Shown here piece by piece: positions 22,683 through 35,100 of a DNA stretch of 64,000 bases. This stretch comes from Apostichopus japonicus. Its lineage: Eukaryota; Echinodermata; Holothuroidea; Aspidochirotida; Stichopodidae. The notes beneath the pieces were generated by a model. That model was given only the letters and a program-made list of their open reading frames with translations, was not told the origin of the DNA and made no database searches. The first letter of the stretch is position 1. Each line of letters starts with the position of its first letter. Location of the stretch: assembly GCF_037975245.1 (NCBI RefSeq), contig NC_092567.1, forward strand, positions 16,361,876 to 16,425,875. Direction: 5' to 3'. The translations under genes and the position numbers were made by a program.

Positions 22683-25600
22683 ATGAAATTCGTAACTCTC
22701 ATCATGAATCTTCACGTTTTCTTTGTGTTTCTGTTTGGATTGATTGCTTTATGCAGAGTAGGTAAGCAAAACATTATAATATATAAATTCATTTTTACTT
22801 GTTGCGTAGAACTATTACCATAGTTATTCTTTATTGAAACAGTGCAATATCTAATGAACAAGCTTATTTTGCCTATATAACCATTCTCATTTTGACCTAG
22901 CTACTTTATTGTCAATTAGTAATCTCAATCTGTAATAAATATCTCTGTGGCTGATCACCCCCTTATGTTCGAAGCCTCATTGGTCCAATTAATCCAATAC
23001 AGAAAAGTCTGCATCGTACCTATCAGTACCTACCTGGCAGTATTTCATTGTTTCATTTGACAGTTATGATCTTTTCTCGTGCGTATTTGGGGAACTAAAT
23101 TAACGTTTAAGGTATCTCATCATACTTCCTTTACAGGCGACTTTAATACCAAAATGGTGACAAAGCGAATAATGAACTCAAGTGCAAGGCAATGCACTTT
23201 CTAAAGTGATTTGGTACAAACATTTTGTAGGAAAGAGCATTTGATGGAAACGAATTTGTACGAATCTGTTATTAGCAATTAAGTTGCACGGTGTTCATCA
23301 TAGTGACAAGTCTAGGTACCCTGAACCTGGAGTTATCATGTTGCGGAGCTATATATATGATTAAGAGTTGTTGCGCTTGATTTTCTTTTTTAAAGTTTTC
23401 TCACTTGTCTTTAGTTCACATGTACTCATGACAGTTGGCCTCAATGAATACTCACCTTGCATTACTACTATAATCAACATTTACGGTTTATTTAACAATC
23501 TGCTCGTAACTAATACATCAACTACATTACAATCGATTACCAATTTTCGTAATTCCTAAGTGTGCAATGAAGAGAAATAATAAATGTATAAGGACCAAGG
23601 TTGAAATGGCTACTGTCTCGTATCTATAGTTACATGTCAGAGTTCAGGATCTTTTTTGAGCCATGCACTCTTCTTGTAAATTCATTAACTGTCTCTGCAG
23701 TGTCTTTGTAAGATGCTAACAAAACTTCACATGAGAGATAAAAAAGTACGAGAGTGGGGGGAAGATTTAATTAATGAAATGAACTGGGGAACTATAAAAT
23801 GGAATATTGGAGGAGCTTCAGCCGATTGTTGTCCGTTTTACTTGCGCTATTTCAGTCCTCCACAGCTATTTAAGATGACAACAGTAGAAACCAGTAGAAC
23901 AAATGGAATTACATTGAGCTAAATAACTGCATGCATCGTTCCAATCTGATTTAACGACCTCTCCACATATCTAAGGTTATCAATGACGTACATAGTGTTT
24001 CTATATTCTTATGGTCATAGGTATACCATATTTTTAAAGAGAGAAGTAAACAAACACACAGTTCATTGTAGTGTTTATGATGTTATTGGATAATATTTAC
24101 ATTTTGCATGTTTTATAGGAAAGAGCTTTGAAGGTGGTGGTGATGGTGAGTAAACAGAATTCAAATTTTATTTACAAAAATTACCATTATTATCCACTTT
24201 GATAAATTCTGAGAATACTTTTTTTCTACCAGTTAACACACAGTAGGTATATGGCAATACATCAAGCTGATGTTTGAGAGACATTTTAGAAATAAACGGA
24301 TTTTAATCATCACATGGTAAGGTAATCTATTTAAATCCCCGTAGATTAGTCTGATCCATCGGTTTACCTCTACTTTCAGCTTGTGGCAAAGCAGCTAATG
24401 CCGAAGGAGAAGAAGGAAATGGTGGCGTACATGCGTATGCTAAGACAGGTATGGTAATGCGTGCTTTTTACTTCCGAAACGTCACGGTCTAACAGGCACT
24501 TAAAACCAAAACTTACCCGCACAGTAACTAAACTATCTGCGATAAACAATTACCACAACCACTCACACCGAACCAAGCATGAAACTTATACAAAAGTACA
24601 AAGATTGGAACGGTATGAACAAAAGTGATCTGAAATTCATACAAAATGCTGCAATGTACACTTATGATCGGATGTCTACTGTACCAATATCTAGTTTATA
24701 ATTCGACAAACGTTATGCGATATAGTAATTTGTTGAAGGTCGCATCAAAGGCTTTGATATGCTTTAGGATATGTCTATTAGTGCCTTCGTAATCGACGCC
24801 GTTGCTAAGGAGAAGCACTGATAATTCATTGGACATTGAATATTCTATATTTTATTAACTTTGACAAGTTTTAGGAGGAGAGTAACATCGGTTAGTATGT
24901 ACATTTTTACTTATCTACTTATACTTTTAAATTCTAATTATTTTTCAGATTGCGTAAAATGCTACGAGTGCTCCGGATGTAACTCCACAAAAGGAGTTAC
25001 TGTGAGGGATTGTGATTGGACAAGATGCTACAAGGAAATAGATGAGAATGGAAGTAAGTTGATTGTTACGTATCTGATTAAGTACATACAGGATTTACGT
25101 CTGTCACGAAGGTGGTGTGATTTCAACAAATGTCTTTTGGAACCTACTGAGGTTTGCGACGAAATATGTTAACAGGAAAATGTTGATGAGAACTTGTTTA
25201 AGTCTCGTCAGGAGCGTTAAAATGCGGGGATAAAGAACGATAAAGAGAGATAATGAACCAAGGAATGGGCAACATGACATTCTAGATTTTTTCTGATAAC
25301 TTCCCTTACACAACCTAGTTTTTGAACCCTTCTGACACCCCTGGTTTGACCTAAACTCTCCCTCAATATTCTGATACCTCCTAAAGTTTGAATACCTATA
25401 AAGTAAACCAGGCAAAGTCGCACTTAAGAGCCACATTAAAAGTAAAGAACACGGTATATCGAACGGAATTTTTAAATGGCGCAATTATATAGCGACAACG
25501 CTATTTTATCCTCCTTTCAATTCAATCTAGTGTTAATGTCGGTGAATTTCGTGTTGGTGTTCTGATGATCAACTATTCAAATGTAATATCTTACTGCACG

Positions 25601-25997
25601 AGCTTGATTGTTTAATGTTTCAAATTGATAAAAACTTGAAACTTTTCTGCCTTTCGGCATTCTATCGTTTGGTATTCTCTCTGTGTCTCAAAAAGTAATC
25701 ATTTTACTCCTGTGTAAAAAAGGAATCACTGTAAGTAGAGTTATTCAATACGTAAAGTTATGTATATTTTTGCTTTACTTAGATAGAAAAATTTACAATA
25801 GAGCTTTTGTTCTTTACCTAGGAGTGAACAGAGGGTGTGTTATAGCATCCAAAAGCAGCTTCTGTAATGAATGTCCAGTGGAAGGACCAGACTGCAGATA
25901 TTGCTGCAATTCCAACAAGTGTAATGACTCCTCCATCCTACGTGGATCATTGATAAGTTTGTTCAGTGTCATTGCAGCGCAGATATTATTGCAATAA
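22683..25997 (+). CDS. Ly6/uPAR three-finger protein 1, probably GPI-anchored
   Basis: Exons 22683-22761, 24119-24145, 24380-24448, 24949-25053, 25822-25997, all introns in phase 1, all GT/AG; 151 residues. Exon 1 is a signal peptide (MKFVTLIMNLHVFFVFLFGL, then IALC). Exons 2-3, one of only 27 nt, give an acidic glycine-rich linker (SFEGGGDACGKA, AEGEEGNGG). Exons 4-5 carry the LU/Ly6 domain: CVKCYECSGC, CDWTRCY, RGC, FCNECP and the signature CRYCCNSNKCND. A hydrophobic C-terminus (LISLFSVIAAQILLQ) follows with no cytoplasmic tail, the usual GPI-anchor signal. Ly6 proteins are extracellular binding modules, so the specific role is unknown. Exon 5 starts at the acceptor CTTTACCTAG. The gene is paralogous to 63262-60949 on the other strand, with the same exon plan. 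An earlier in-frame ATG at 22458 exists, but 22683 starts the signal peptide. Confidence 0.85.
24476..24565 (-). repeat. LINE 3'-tail-like fragment in Ly6 intron
   Basis: GAAACGTCACGGTCTAACAGGCACT and the following CCAAAACTTAC resemble the tail of the minus-strand LINE fragment at 21.8 kb (AAAACGTCACGGCCAGAGGCACT). It is short, so this is tentative. Confidence 0.35.
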
Positions 25998-26729
25998 AGA
26001 TGAATACATTACCTGTACGGCTATTTGTAGGTTAGTTTAGTTTTACCTTGAAAAGCCATCATAAAAAAATAATCAAATAACACTGTGCTCTATTCATGTT
26101 TGCACGATATCAATTAATAGAAGGCAGAGCTCTTTCATTTTTTTTTCATTAAGCGATATTAGCTATTTCATTGTCATGTTATTGTGTGGAATATATAATG
26201 TGATATGCTAAGCCCCTTTTATATATTACACTTTAAGAACACGTTAAACATTGCTTAAACATTATCTTAACTAAACCCAACCTATGAAAACTATAAATAA
26301 GACGATAAAGGTGGGAAATTAATTATTAAAAAGGTAACCCAACTAACAAAATGAATACTTTAAATATCATAGAAGTACGAATGTAGGCGAAAAGAACTTT
26401 GAACGCTGTTATCTTCACTTCTGATTGGCACTTCTCAGCATATAACTTACTTCATTTCTAAACCTTAAAGGGGCCAGCTTAACTCTACCGATTTCAACGT
26501 ACTATATACAATTTCGAAATTTTAGTCTCCGCCAAGCTTCAAGGAAAACTTTTAATGTAATACATTGGCATTTGTTTTTCACAGATCTTAACTGACTTGT
26601 TGATCAGATCAGAAGATCTCATAATCATTTTTTAACGTCATCAGTTCTAATTATCATAGGAATACAGAACAGAATAAATCAAACGCATAATTCATTTGAC
26701 CCTTATCTCGCTTTTTTCTTCTTTTCGGA
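25998..26729. other. 3' flank of Ly6 gene, nothing else recognised
   Basis: AT-rich; it presumably includes the Ly6 3' untranslated region. Base composition becomes richer in C at about 26730, where the LINE leader probably begins. Confidence 0.4.
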
Positions 26730-27398
26730 GTTGCCAGTCTGTAATTTCTAGGCTTCGCAGCCTATTCCTTCCCACTCCTACTCTACATCCGACGCTACAG
26801 GGTGTCTAGCACTTTGTTCCAGCTGCGTGCTGTAGACCTTTTACATCCATTCGTGAATTCGCTTTTCTGTTTAGGCGAGATTTCGTTTTGCCGGTTTGTA
26901 AAAACCCTTAATACCGCGTTTGTGGAGAAGTCATGGTGGAAGAAATACATCGTCGCAGATTTTTTTTCTTAAGCGTGGCTGCATGGGATTTTCCGTTGGC
27001 TTGAGGTCGGCAAGGGTCACTACTGCCCTCGTCCAATGATGTTTAGGGTGAGGCCTTTAATACCCCCTCTCTCTTTTTTTGCACATGTAAGTACTACATG
27101 GGTTGCAAGCTTCATTCCTCTCCTGGTTCAGAGTATTATCGCGTGTGCTGTGGTTACAGACAACTTATAACTGTATTTGGCTTTCGTGGAGTGCAGACGT
27201 GTTTCGCTCTCGCTCTCGCTCTCCATCTGATAACAGCTATTTTTTCACTGTACTGTACTGCCCTATACTTCCCGCCAGGCGGGTGTGCGCGCCAGTTCGT
27301 ATATCGTTATCGTATATAGTTATCGTATATCGTACTTTATCCAAACTGTCCTTAGTTTGTTTTTGTTACTCTTTTGTGGCCTAGCCACCTTTGGTATC

Positions 27399-28517
27399 AT
27401 GGCATCGCGCCGTGATTCCAAAATTGTTAAGTTAACCTTCACCGGTGAACAAGCGGTTCCACCGGTGCAAGTTTTTAGTATTTTGAAGAGTAAGGGTGTT
27501 GTTGTGCCTGGAGAGGTTGATGCTTTGCAAGCTCTCCAGGGTCGTAATACGTATGATCTACGTTTTACCAGTGACGTGACCCGGCAGAAGGGTGTCACGT
27601 TGCTGAGTGGGGTTGATGGTTTGACAGTTACTCCATACGAACGTTCCGTATGGGTAACTGTCATCCACGTAGGACTAGAGGTGCGTCAGGAACTTGTCGC
27701 AACTGTTTTAGGTCGGTTTGGGGCTGTCAAGGCTATGAAAATGTGCTCCTACGCACAGGCCCCTGGGGTGTTGAACGGGCACCGACAGGTTCGGATCGAC
27801 CTCAAGCAGGACATTCCCTCCTTCCTTTTTATTGCCGGGCATAAAGCTCACGTGCGTTACCCCGGTCAGCCCCGTACCTGTTTCAGGTGTGGGGAGACCG
27901 GGCACGAAGCCAAGGGCTGCCCGAACAAAAAGTGTGGGCGCTGCCTTCGTCTTGGGCATGATACCTCTGCTTGCCCAAGCGAAGTTGTGTGCTCACTCTG
28001 TGGGAAGGAGGGACATGTTTTTCGCGCTTGTCCCTCCTCTTATGTCTTTATGACAAAGAGTGGGGGTCAAGCAAAGGCGCCAAGTTCTGGCGCACCTACT
28101 GCCTCGGAGGAAGCTCCACGCAAGGAGGGGGAACCGGGTGAAGATTCACCTTCCGCACCTGGTACACCCTCCCCCGTAGTTGCAGACCCCAACCCCGTGC
28201 CCGCACCGAGAAAGTCTCCACCAGCTTCCCCCATCAACTCGTCCAGTTCCGTCCCCAGTCCGCCGCTGGTATCGCCAGATCCGGAGACTCTGTCCGACGG
28301 CGACTCCGGGGACTCGGTAGTCATCGGGTCTCCGGAGGCTCTGTCTGACAGCGACTCCGGAGACTCGGTGATCGTAGAGCCGAAACGTGTCACCGGGACG
28401 AACTGGTACGACGAGATGGGGGAACCCTCTCTAAAAAGGTCGGCCTCAAGTGACGACTCAGACTTCGATATGTCGTCTAGAGCTCGCTTGAAGCTTACAG
28501 AATCCTCGTCGGCGTAG
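27399..28517 (+). CDS. LINE ORF1, CCHC nucleic-acid-binding protein
   Basis: 372 residues from the ATG at 27399, intact. Residues 1-150 are a divergent RNA-binding-like region (LEVRQELVATVLGRFGAV). Three zinc knuckles follow: CFRCGETGHEAKGC at 161-174, CGRCLRLGHDTSAC at 179-192 and CSLCGKEGHVFRAC at 198-211. The remainder is a low-complexity Pro/Ser/acidic tail with a duplicated segment (SDGDSGDSVVIGSPEAL and SDSDSGDSVIVEP). It would coat element RNA. I chose the ATG at 27399 because the in-frame sequence upstream (from 27285) looks like leader, not protein. ORF2 starts two bases after its stop. Confidence 0.85.
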   Translation: MASRRDSKIVKLTFTGEQAVPPVQVFSILKSKGVVVPGEVDALQALQGRNTYDLRFTSDVTRQKGVTLLSGVDGLTVTPYERSVWVTVIHVGLEVRQELVATVLGRFGAVKAMKMCSYAQAPGVLNGHRQVRIDLKQDIPSFLFIAGHKAHVRYPGQPRTCFRCGETGHEAKGCPNKKCGRCLRLGHDTSACPSEVVCSLCGKEGHVFRACPSSYVFMTKSGGQAKAPSSGAPTASEEAPRKEGEPGEDSPSAPGTPSPVVADPNPVPAPRKSPPASPINSSSSVPSPPLVSPDPETLSDGDSGDSVVIGSPEALSDSDSGDSVIVEPKRVTGTNWYDEMGEPSLKRSASSDDSDFDMSSRARLKLTESSSA

Positions 28518-28519
28518 TT

Positions 28520-31500
28520 ATGCCTCATAACCCTCTCATGGCCCATACATTTTCAGTTGCCACTTTCAACGTCAATGGCATGAGGGATCATCGCAAGCGC
28601 AGTCGCATTTTCCAATATTGTATTTCAATGGAGGTCGACTGCGTTTGCCTGCAAAGAAACACATATTTTGGAAGAAGATGTCCCTCTATGGGCTTATGAG
28701 TGGGGTGGTGGGCTGCATGCTTCGTTTGGTTCGTCTTCATCCTGTGGCACTGTCATCCTTCTGTCACCTCGTCAGGCGGGTTGTGCCACTAGGGTGGAGA
28801 CGGATCACGAGGGCCGATTGGTTTGCATTCTTTTCAAGTATCCACAGGGTAACATCTCCCTTTGCAATGTGTATGCTCCCAATCGGCCTTCTGCTAGACG
28901 AGAATTTTTTAACACGCTGCCTTCCTCTGTTCCTGGTAGTGCACCATGTGTCATGGTCGAAGACTTTAACTGTGTCCCAGACTCGGGTCTTGACAGACTC
29001 GGGGCTTCTGTGTCTGCTAGTCCTGACGCTGGGATGACAGAATTGGACAGATTCACTTCGGCACACCTTTTAGCCGATGTCTGGAGGCATATGCACCCGT
29101 GTAGTACGGTGTATACGTGGGTGAGGCCTAACGGAGAAGATGCCTCCAGGATAGATCGAGTGTACGCGCCCGTAAGTTTTAAATTTTCGGGTTGCGAGAC
29201 GCTCAGCTGTCCGCTCTCTGACCATGACACTGTAGTAGCACGTTTTGGTTTGCCTTCCATTTTCCCGATCGGGCGGGGCCTATGGAAGCTTAACTGTCGG
29301 ATTCTTGGCGAGGCAGAGTTCCGCCAGGGTTTCGAAACCAGGTACAAGGGATGGCAAACATTGAAGCCGGCCTTTGCTTCTACATCCCAGTGGTGGGATG
29401 ATGTCAAGTTGCGCATCAAACGCTACGCAATTCAGTATTGCGTGACCCGCGCACGGCGTCGAAGAGAAAAATTCTCGAAGCTGTGCACGGAGGTGAAGTT
29501 TGGCGACCCTTCGGCTGTCATCGCTTTACAGACTTATCTCGATGAAAAGTACCACGGTGCCCGCGTCAGGGCCCGTGTCGAAGCGGTGGAAGCCGAGGAC
29601 CGCCCTTCACTGAGGTTTTACCAGTCCGTAAGCTCATCGGCGGGTGACAGACGCGTCCCATCTGTGCGCGCTACTGATGGGACCGTGGTTAGTGACCCTC
29701 ACGGCATTGTCCGCGTATACAAGGATTATTATTCGAGTTTGTTTACGCGTGGCAACGTCGACTTGTCGGCACAGGCCGATTTATTGAGGGGAATCTCAAA
29801 AACTGTTCCCCACGATGTCAATGATATTTTGGGGGGGGGGGGGGGGGCGGAATAACCACTGTTGAGCTTTGGAAGGCGCTTTCGAAGATGAAGAATGGCA
29901 AGTCCCCGGGTTCGGACGGGCTTCCGAGGGAGTTCTACCGAACCTTCTGGGCATTAATAGGACCCGACCTCAGAGCCGTCTTCGAGGACGCCTTCCAAAA
30001 CGGACTGTTAAACCAAAGTCAACGTCTGGGCATGATTACTTTGCTGCCCAAGTCTGGGGACCCCTTGGATCCTCATAACAAGCGTCCAATCACCTTGTTA
30101 AATGTAGACTACAAGTTGCTGGCTAAGGCTTTGTTCAACCGCCTTGCACTGGCTATGCCGCATCTTGTGGGTGATCTCCAGACTTGTGCAGTCAAGGGTC
30201 ATTGCAGAACTTGTGGTTGATGCGCGACTTGACCGACTTTGTTATGGACCGAGATCTGCCATGTGCATTGGTGTCTCTGGACCAGCAGAAGGCCTTTGAC
30301 ATGGTGGATCGTGGGTTTTTAATGAGTGTATTGGAGACGTTTCAGTTGCACCCAAATTTTCGTAAATGGATTTCTGTTTTGTATCAGGAAAGTTTCAGTT
30401 CTGTTATCGTAAATGGGTTTTGTTCGGAGGTTTTTAACGTGGAGAGGGGGGTGCGCCAGGGGTGCCCTCTGTCTCCATTACTTTATGTTTTGTTTAGCGA
30501 GTCCCTCTCCCGTCTTTTGGAAAGGGACTCAAGACTTGTTCCATTCGTGTTGCCAGGGGGTGCCAAAGTGAAATGCGTTCAATATGCAGATGACGTCACG
30601 TGTGTTGTTTCGAGTCTGGGCTCCTTTCGTGCCCTCTCGCAGGATTTGTTTATCTTTGAGAGAGCTACCGGGGCGAAGTTGAATCCGGAAAAGACAAAGG
30701 GCCTTCGCCTTGGTAGCTGGAGATACAGAGACTTGCCATTCGGTGCATCGTGGTCGGATCAAAATATCAAAATTAATGGTATATGGTTCGGCTGCGATGC
30801 ACCTTGTGATATAACCTGGAACGAGAGGGCTGAGGTATTTGAGAGCAGGCTCGAAACCTTTGGCACCCGCTGGCTTTCGATCCTAGGGAAAGTCACCGTA
30901 ATTAATCGTTTTGTTTCGCCCATCTTGTGGTACCCGGGCGCGGTGTATCCAATTCCGCGTCGCGTCCTGGTGCGGTTGGAGAGAGCGATATTTTCATTTA
31001 TCTGGTCGGGTGGTACAGAGCTTGTCAAAAAGTCGGTAATGTACCAAAACCTGGAGAAGGGTGGGTTAGGGGTGGTTCATCTGGGAAGTAAATTGACCTT
31101 TTTGTTATTTAAGCAGTTGTTTGTAGCGGTAACTGACCCAGGGTTGCCTTGTTCATATTTTGTACGTTTTTGGGGCGGTTTGCACCTGCGTCGATGGGTC
31201 CCGGCGCTGTTTAGCAACAGAGAACCGCATAGTAGTACTCCAAACAGGGTGGTGCGTGTCATCTGCTCCGCTCTGATTGAGTTGCCCCCTGTTGACCTGT
31301 CACAGCCGGCCCTCGTTCACAGTTCGTTGCGGGATAAGGCCTTGAATGCAACTTTTGTCCAGGGACGTCATTCTGCCGAAGTATGGTGTTCGGTGCATTC
31401 AAGGCTGAATGGTTGCAGGCTCCGTGATCTCGCATGGAGAGTTGCACACGGTGCCTTGGTGACCAACCTAAAAAGATATCATTGGCGATTGGGTGATGGA

Positions 31501-31935
31501 CTGTGCCCTAGGACCGGCTGTGACAGCTTAGAGAGTACTGCTCATGTTTTTTGGCATTGTTGCTTTGTAGTAAACTTATGGGAGTGGTTCCAGACCTGGA
31601 CCGACCGTGTTACGGGAGACCGTTCATGGTCGGTAGGGCAGGGCTTTATTTTATATGGGGTAGACCCTCCAGTTTGTTCGGTAGCTGTGTTGCACCGCAT
31701 CATTTTTGTTTGCTCTATTGTAAAAAAACATGTTTGGCGGAATAGATGTAATTTGGTTTTTAGGGGGAAATTTGCCAGTTGGCAGGCAGTCCTGGAGGCG
31801 GTGAAGTCTGACATTCGCCTTCAAATTGAAGGCGATTTTCGCCGTTTATCTGGGGCTGCCTTTTTTGGACGCTGGTGTGCTGGGGAGGGGTGTTTCGTTT
31901 CGCTGCGTGCGGGTCGTCCTTTTGTAGGTTTTTGA
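28520..31935 (+). pseudogene. LINE ORF2, endonuclease-reverse transcriptase, three frameshifts
   Basis: Starts MPHNPLMAHTFSVATFNVNG, an APE endonuclease N-terminus. Frame is lost at about 28650 (one extra A in CAAAGAAACA, disrupting LQETH), at the G17 tract at about 29830-29846, and at about 30199, where 7 nt present in copy B are missing. Endonuclease motifs across frames: NVYAPN, EDFNCVPD, RIDRVY and SDHDTVV. RT motifs: SPGSDGLPREFY, PITLLNVDYKLLAKAL, DQQKAFDMVD, GVRQGCPLSPLLY and catalytic YADDVTCVV. The zf-RVT end is WRVAHGALVTNLKRYHWRLG, CPRTGCDSLESTAHVFWHCC. About 1,135 codons if the breaks are ignored. Full-length but inactive in this copy. Confidence 0.85.
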
Positions 31936-32089
31936 ATGTTTGAGTGGGGGGGGGGGTTGGGCGTTTTGTCTCTGCAGGTCGGCGGGCGTATGTTTTTTTG
32001 GCTCGCTAGACCTGAGTTTCGTTTGTCAGAATGGGATGGTTCGGTAGTGCCGTTTGGCCGTGACGTTTTGTATCCCGCATGGCGGGTCA

Positions 32090-32125
32090 CGTAAAAAGCA
32101 CTTATAAGTGTACTTTTTACGTGAC
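32090..32125. repeat. Dyad at the tail-to-tail LINE junction
   Basis: CACGTAAAAAG, then ACTTATAAGT, then a near-mirror CTTTTTACGTG form a palindrome centred at about 32104. It extends outward imperfectly into both LINE tails (GGCGGGTCACG and CGTGACCCGCC). Confidence 0.9.
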
Positions 32126-35100
32126 CCGCCCTGCGGGATCCAAAACGTTACGGCCATACGGCACTACAAGTCCATCCCATTCTGACAACCAAAACTTAAG
32201 TCAAGCGAGCCAAAAAAGTAAATACGCCCACCGACCTGCAGAGAGAAACCCCCAACCACCCACTCAAACATTCATAAAACCACAAAAGGACGACCAGCAC
32301 GCAGCGAAACGAAACACCCCTCCCCAGCACACCAGCGTCCAAAAAAAGGCAGCCCCAGAAAAACTGCGAAAATCGCCTTCAATCTGAAGGCGAATGTCAC
32401 ACTTCAACGCCTTCAGGACTGCCTGCCAACTGGCAAATTTTCCCATAAAAACTATATTGCATCTATTCCTCCAAATAAGTTTTTTTTCTTCGAAGTAGCA
32501 CAAACACAATTAATACAATGCAACAAAGCTACAGAACAAACTGGAGGATCTACTCCATATGAAACAAAGCCCTGTCCTATCGACCATGAACGGTCTCCCG
32601 TTACACGGTCTCTCCAGGTCTGGAACCACTCCCATAAGTTGCAACAATGCCAAAACACCAGAGCAGTACTCTCTAAGCTATCACAGCCAGTCCCTGTGCA
32701 CAGTCCATCACCCAATCGCCAATGATACCTTTTTAGATTGGTCGCCAAGGCACCGTGTGCAATTCTCCAGGCAAGATCACGGAGCCTGCAACCATTAAGC
32801 CTTGAATGCACCGAACGCCATAACCACCAAAAACCCAACTGAAAACCCACAAACAGAAATCTCTCACTAACCCACAAATGTATACAATGTAGCGTTCAAC
32901 GTGACGTGAAAAGGACACGGACCCAAAGGCCAACAGAACCAAAACAATAAAGCTCTATTATGCGGTTCTCTGTTGCTTAACAGCGCCGGGACCAATCGAC
33001 GCAAGTGCAACCCGCCCCCCCCCAAAAAAAACGGACAAAATATGAACAGGGCAACCCTGGGTCAGTTACTGCTACAAACATTTTGCTTAAATAACAAAAA
33101 TAATTCTTCCCAGATGAACCACCCCTTTAACCACCCCCCCCCCTTTTCCAGTTTTTGGTACATAACCGCCCTTTTGATAAGCTCTGTACCACCCGACCAA
33201 ATGAATGAAAATATCGCTCTCTCCAACCGCACCAGGATGCAACGCGGAATTGGGTACACCGCGACCTCATTGCCTTGGTGCCCTTCTAAATGTTGCCCCA
33301 TTCAAGGCCAAAGTGGCCTTGCCCTAAAAATTGTGAAATTTGAGGAGTGTTGTTCATCTCACTAAAGGGTAAAGTCTAATCATAATAGGTGATTTAGTCA
33401 TGTGACCGCTGTTACACCGCACATATATGAAAAGCTCCACTGCCGCAACGGAATGCGGGAAACACAGATGATAGCATTCATAGTAACCATAGTGCCACTC
33501 TCAAGTTTTATACGAAGTCCATAATAATATTTGTGTTTTCGTCTGCCTAGATTTATAATTGATGCTACCTATTAAAAAAACGCCTTTCTCTCATTGTATC
33601 AACAATCAAATCTACCGGGATTTAACTTCGCGCCAGATGGATAGTCTTCTGAGCAATCAGTAACAGATGAGACACCCTATTTGAAATTTCTGGCTAAGAC
33701 CCTCACCAGGACGCGACGCAAAATTGGGTACACCGCGCCCGGGTACCACAAGATGGGCGAAACAAAACGATTAATAACGGTGAATTTCCCCAAGATCGAA
33801 AGCCAGCGGGTGCCAGGGTTTTTGAGCCTGCTCTCAAAAATCTCAGCCCTCTCGTTCCAGGTGACATCACAAGGTGCATCGTAGCCGAACCATCTACCAT
33901 TAATTTGATATTCTGATCCGACCGCGATGCACTGAATGGTAAGTCTCTGTATCTCCAGCTACCAAGGCGAAGGACCTTTGTCTTGTTCGAATTCAACTTC
34001 GCCCCGGTAGCTCTCTCAATGATAGATAAATCCTGCGAGAGGGCACGAAAGGAGGTCAGACCCGAAACCACACACGTGACGTCATCTGCATATTGAACGC
34101 ATTTCACTTTGGCACCCCCTGGTACAACGAATGGAACAAGTGTCGAGTCCCTTTCCAAAAGACGGGAGAGGGACTCGCTTAACACACCATAAAGTAATGG
34201 AGACAGAGGGCACCCCTGGCGCTACCCCCTCTCTACGTTAAAAACCTCTAAACAAAACCCATTTACTATCACAGAACTGAAACTTTCCTGATACAAAACA
34301 GAAATCCATTTACGAAAATTTGGGTGCAACTGAAACGTCTCCAATACATTCCTTAAAAAACCGCGATCCACCATGTCAAAGGTCATCTGCTGGTCAAGTG
34401 AAACCAATGCACATGGCAGATCACGCTTAATAACATAGTCGTTCAAGTCGCGCATCAACCACAAGTTCTGCTGGATGCAATGACCCTTCACTGCACAAGT
34501 CTGGAGATGCGGCATAGCCAGTGCAAGACGGTTGCACAAAGCCTTAGCCAGCAACTTGTAGTCCACATTTACCAAGGTAATCGGGCGCTTGTTATGAGGA
34601 TCCAATGGGTCACAGACTTGGGCAGCAAAGTTATCATGCCCAGACGTTGACTTTGGTTTAACAGTCCGTTCTGGAAGGCGTCTTCGAAGACGGTTCTGAT
34701 GTCAAGTCCTATTATTGCCTAAAAGGTTCGGTAGAACTCCCTCATAAGCCCGTCCGAGCCCGGGGACTTGCCATGCTTCATCTTCGAAAGCGACTTCCAA
34801 AGCTCAACCGTGGTTATTCCGCCCCTAAAATATCATTTACCTCATGGGGAACAGTTTTTGAGATTCCCCTCAATAAATCGGCCTGCGCCGACAAGTCGAC
34901 ATTGCCACGCGTAAACAAACTCGAATAATAATCTACATTCACGCGGACAATGTCGTGAGGGTCACTAACAAGGGTATCATCGGTAGCGCGCACAGATGGG
35001 ACGCGTCTGTCACCAGCCGATGAGCTAACGGACTGGTAAAAAACCTCAGTGAACGGCGCTCCTTAGCCTCCACCGCTTCGACACGGGCCCTGACGCGGGC

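Larger units (their letters stand above)
26730..32100 (+). mobile_element. Tx1/L1-like LINE, near full length, copy A
   Basis: An APE-type non-LTR retrotransposon with two ORFs. ORF1 has three CCHC knuckles; ORF2 has endonuclease, reverse transcriptase and a C-terminal zinc finger. The overall plan (zinc-knuckle ORF1, FADD/YADD-type RT, zf-RVT end) suits the Tx1 group of the L1 clade. The 5' boundary is set only from a composition change and is uncertain. The 3' end is placed at the dyad centred at about 32104, where a second copy begins in the opposite orientation. ORF2 is broken three times, so this copy cannot make a complete product. Confidence 0.85.

Noticed and set aside
27285..27398. 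N-terminal extension of LINE ORF1
   Set aside because: In-frame but leader-like sequence (repeated SYIVIVYSYR); the ATG at 27399 fits the protein better.
28805..29419. Minus-strand frame of 204 residues opposite LINE ORF2
   Set aside because: An antisense shadow of the endonuclease coding region.
32090..32125. Dyad as an intrinsic terminator
   Set aside because: It is the junction of two inverted LINE tails in animal DNA, not a bacterial-type terminator.
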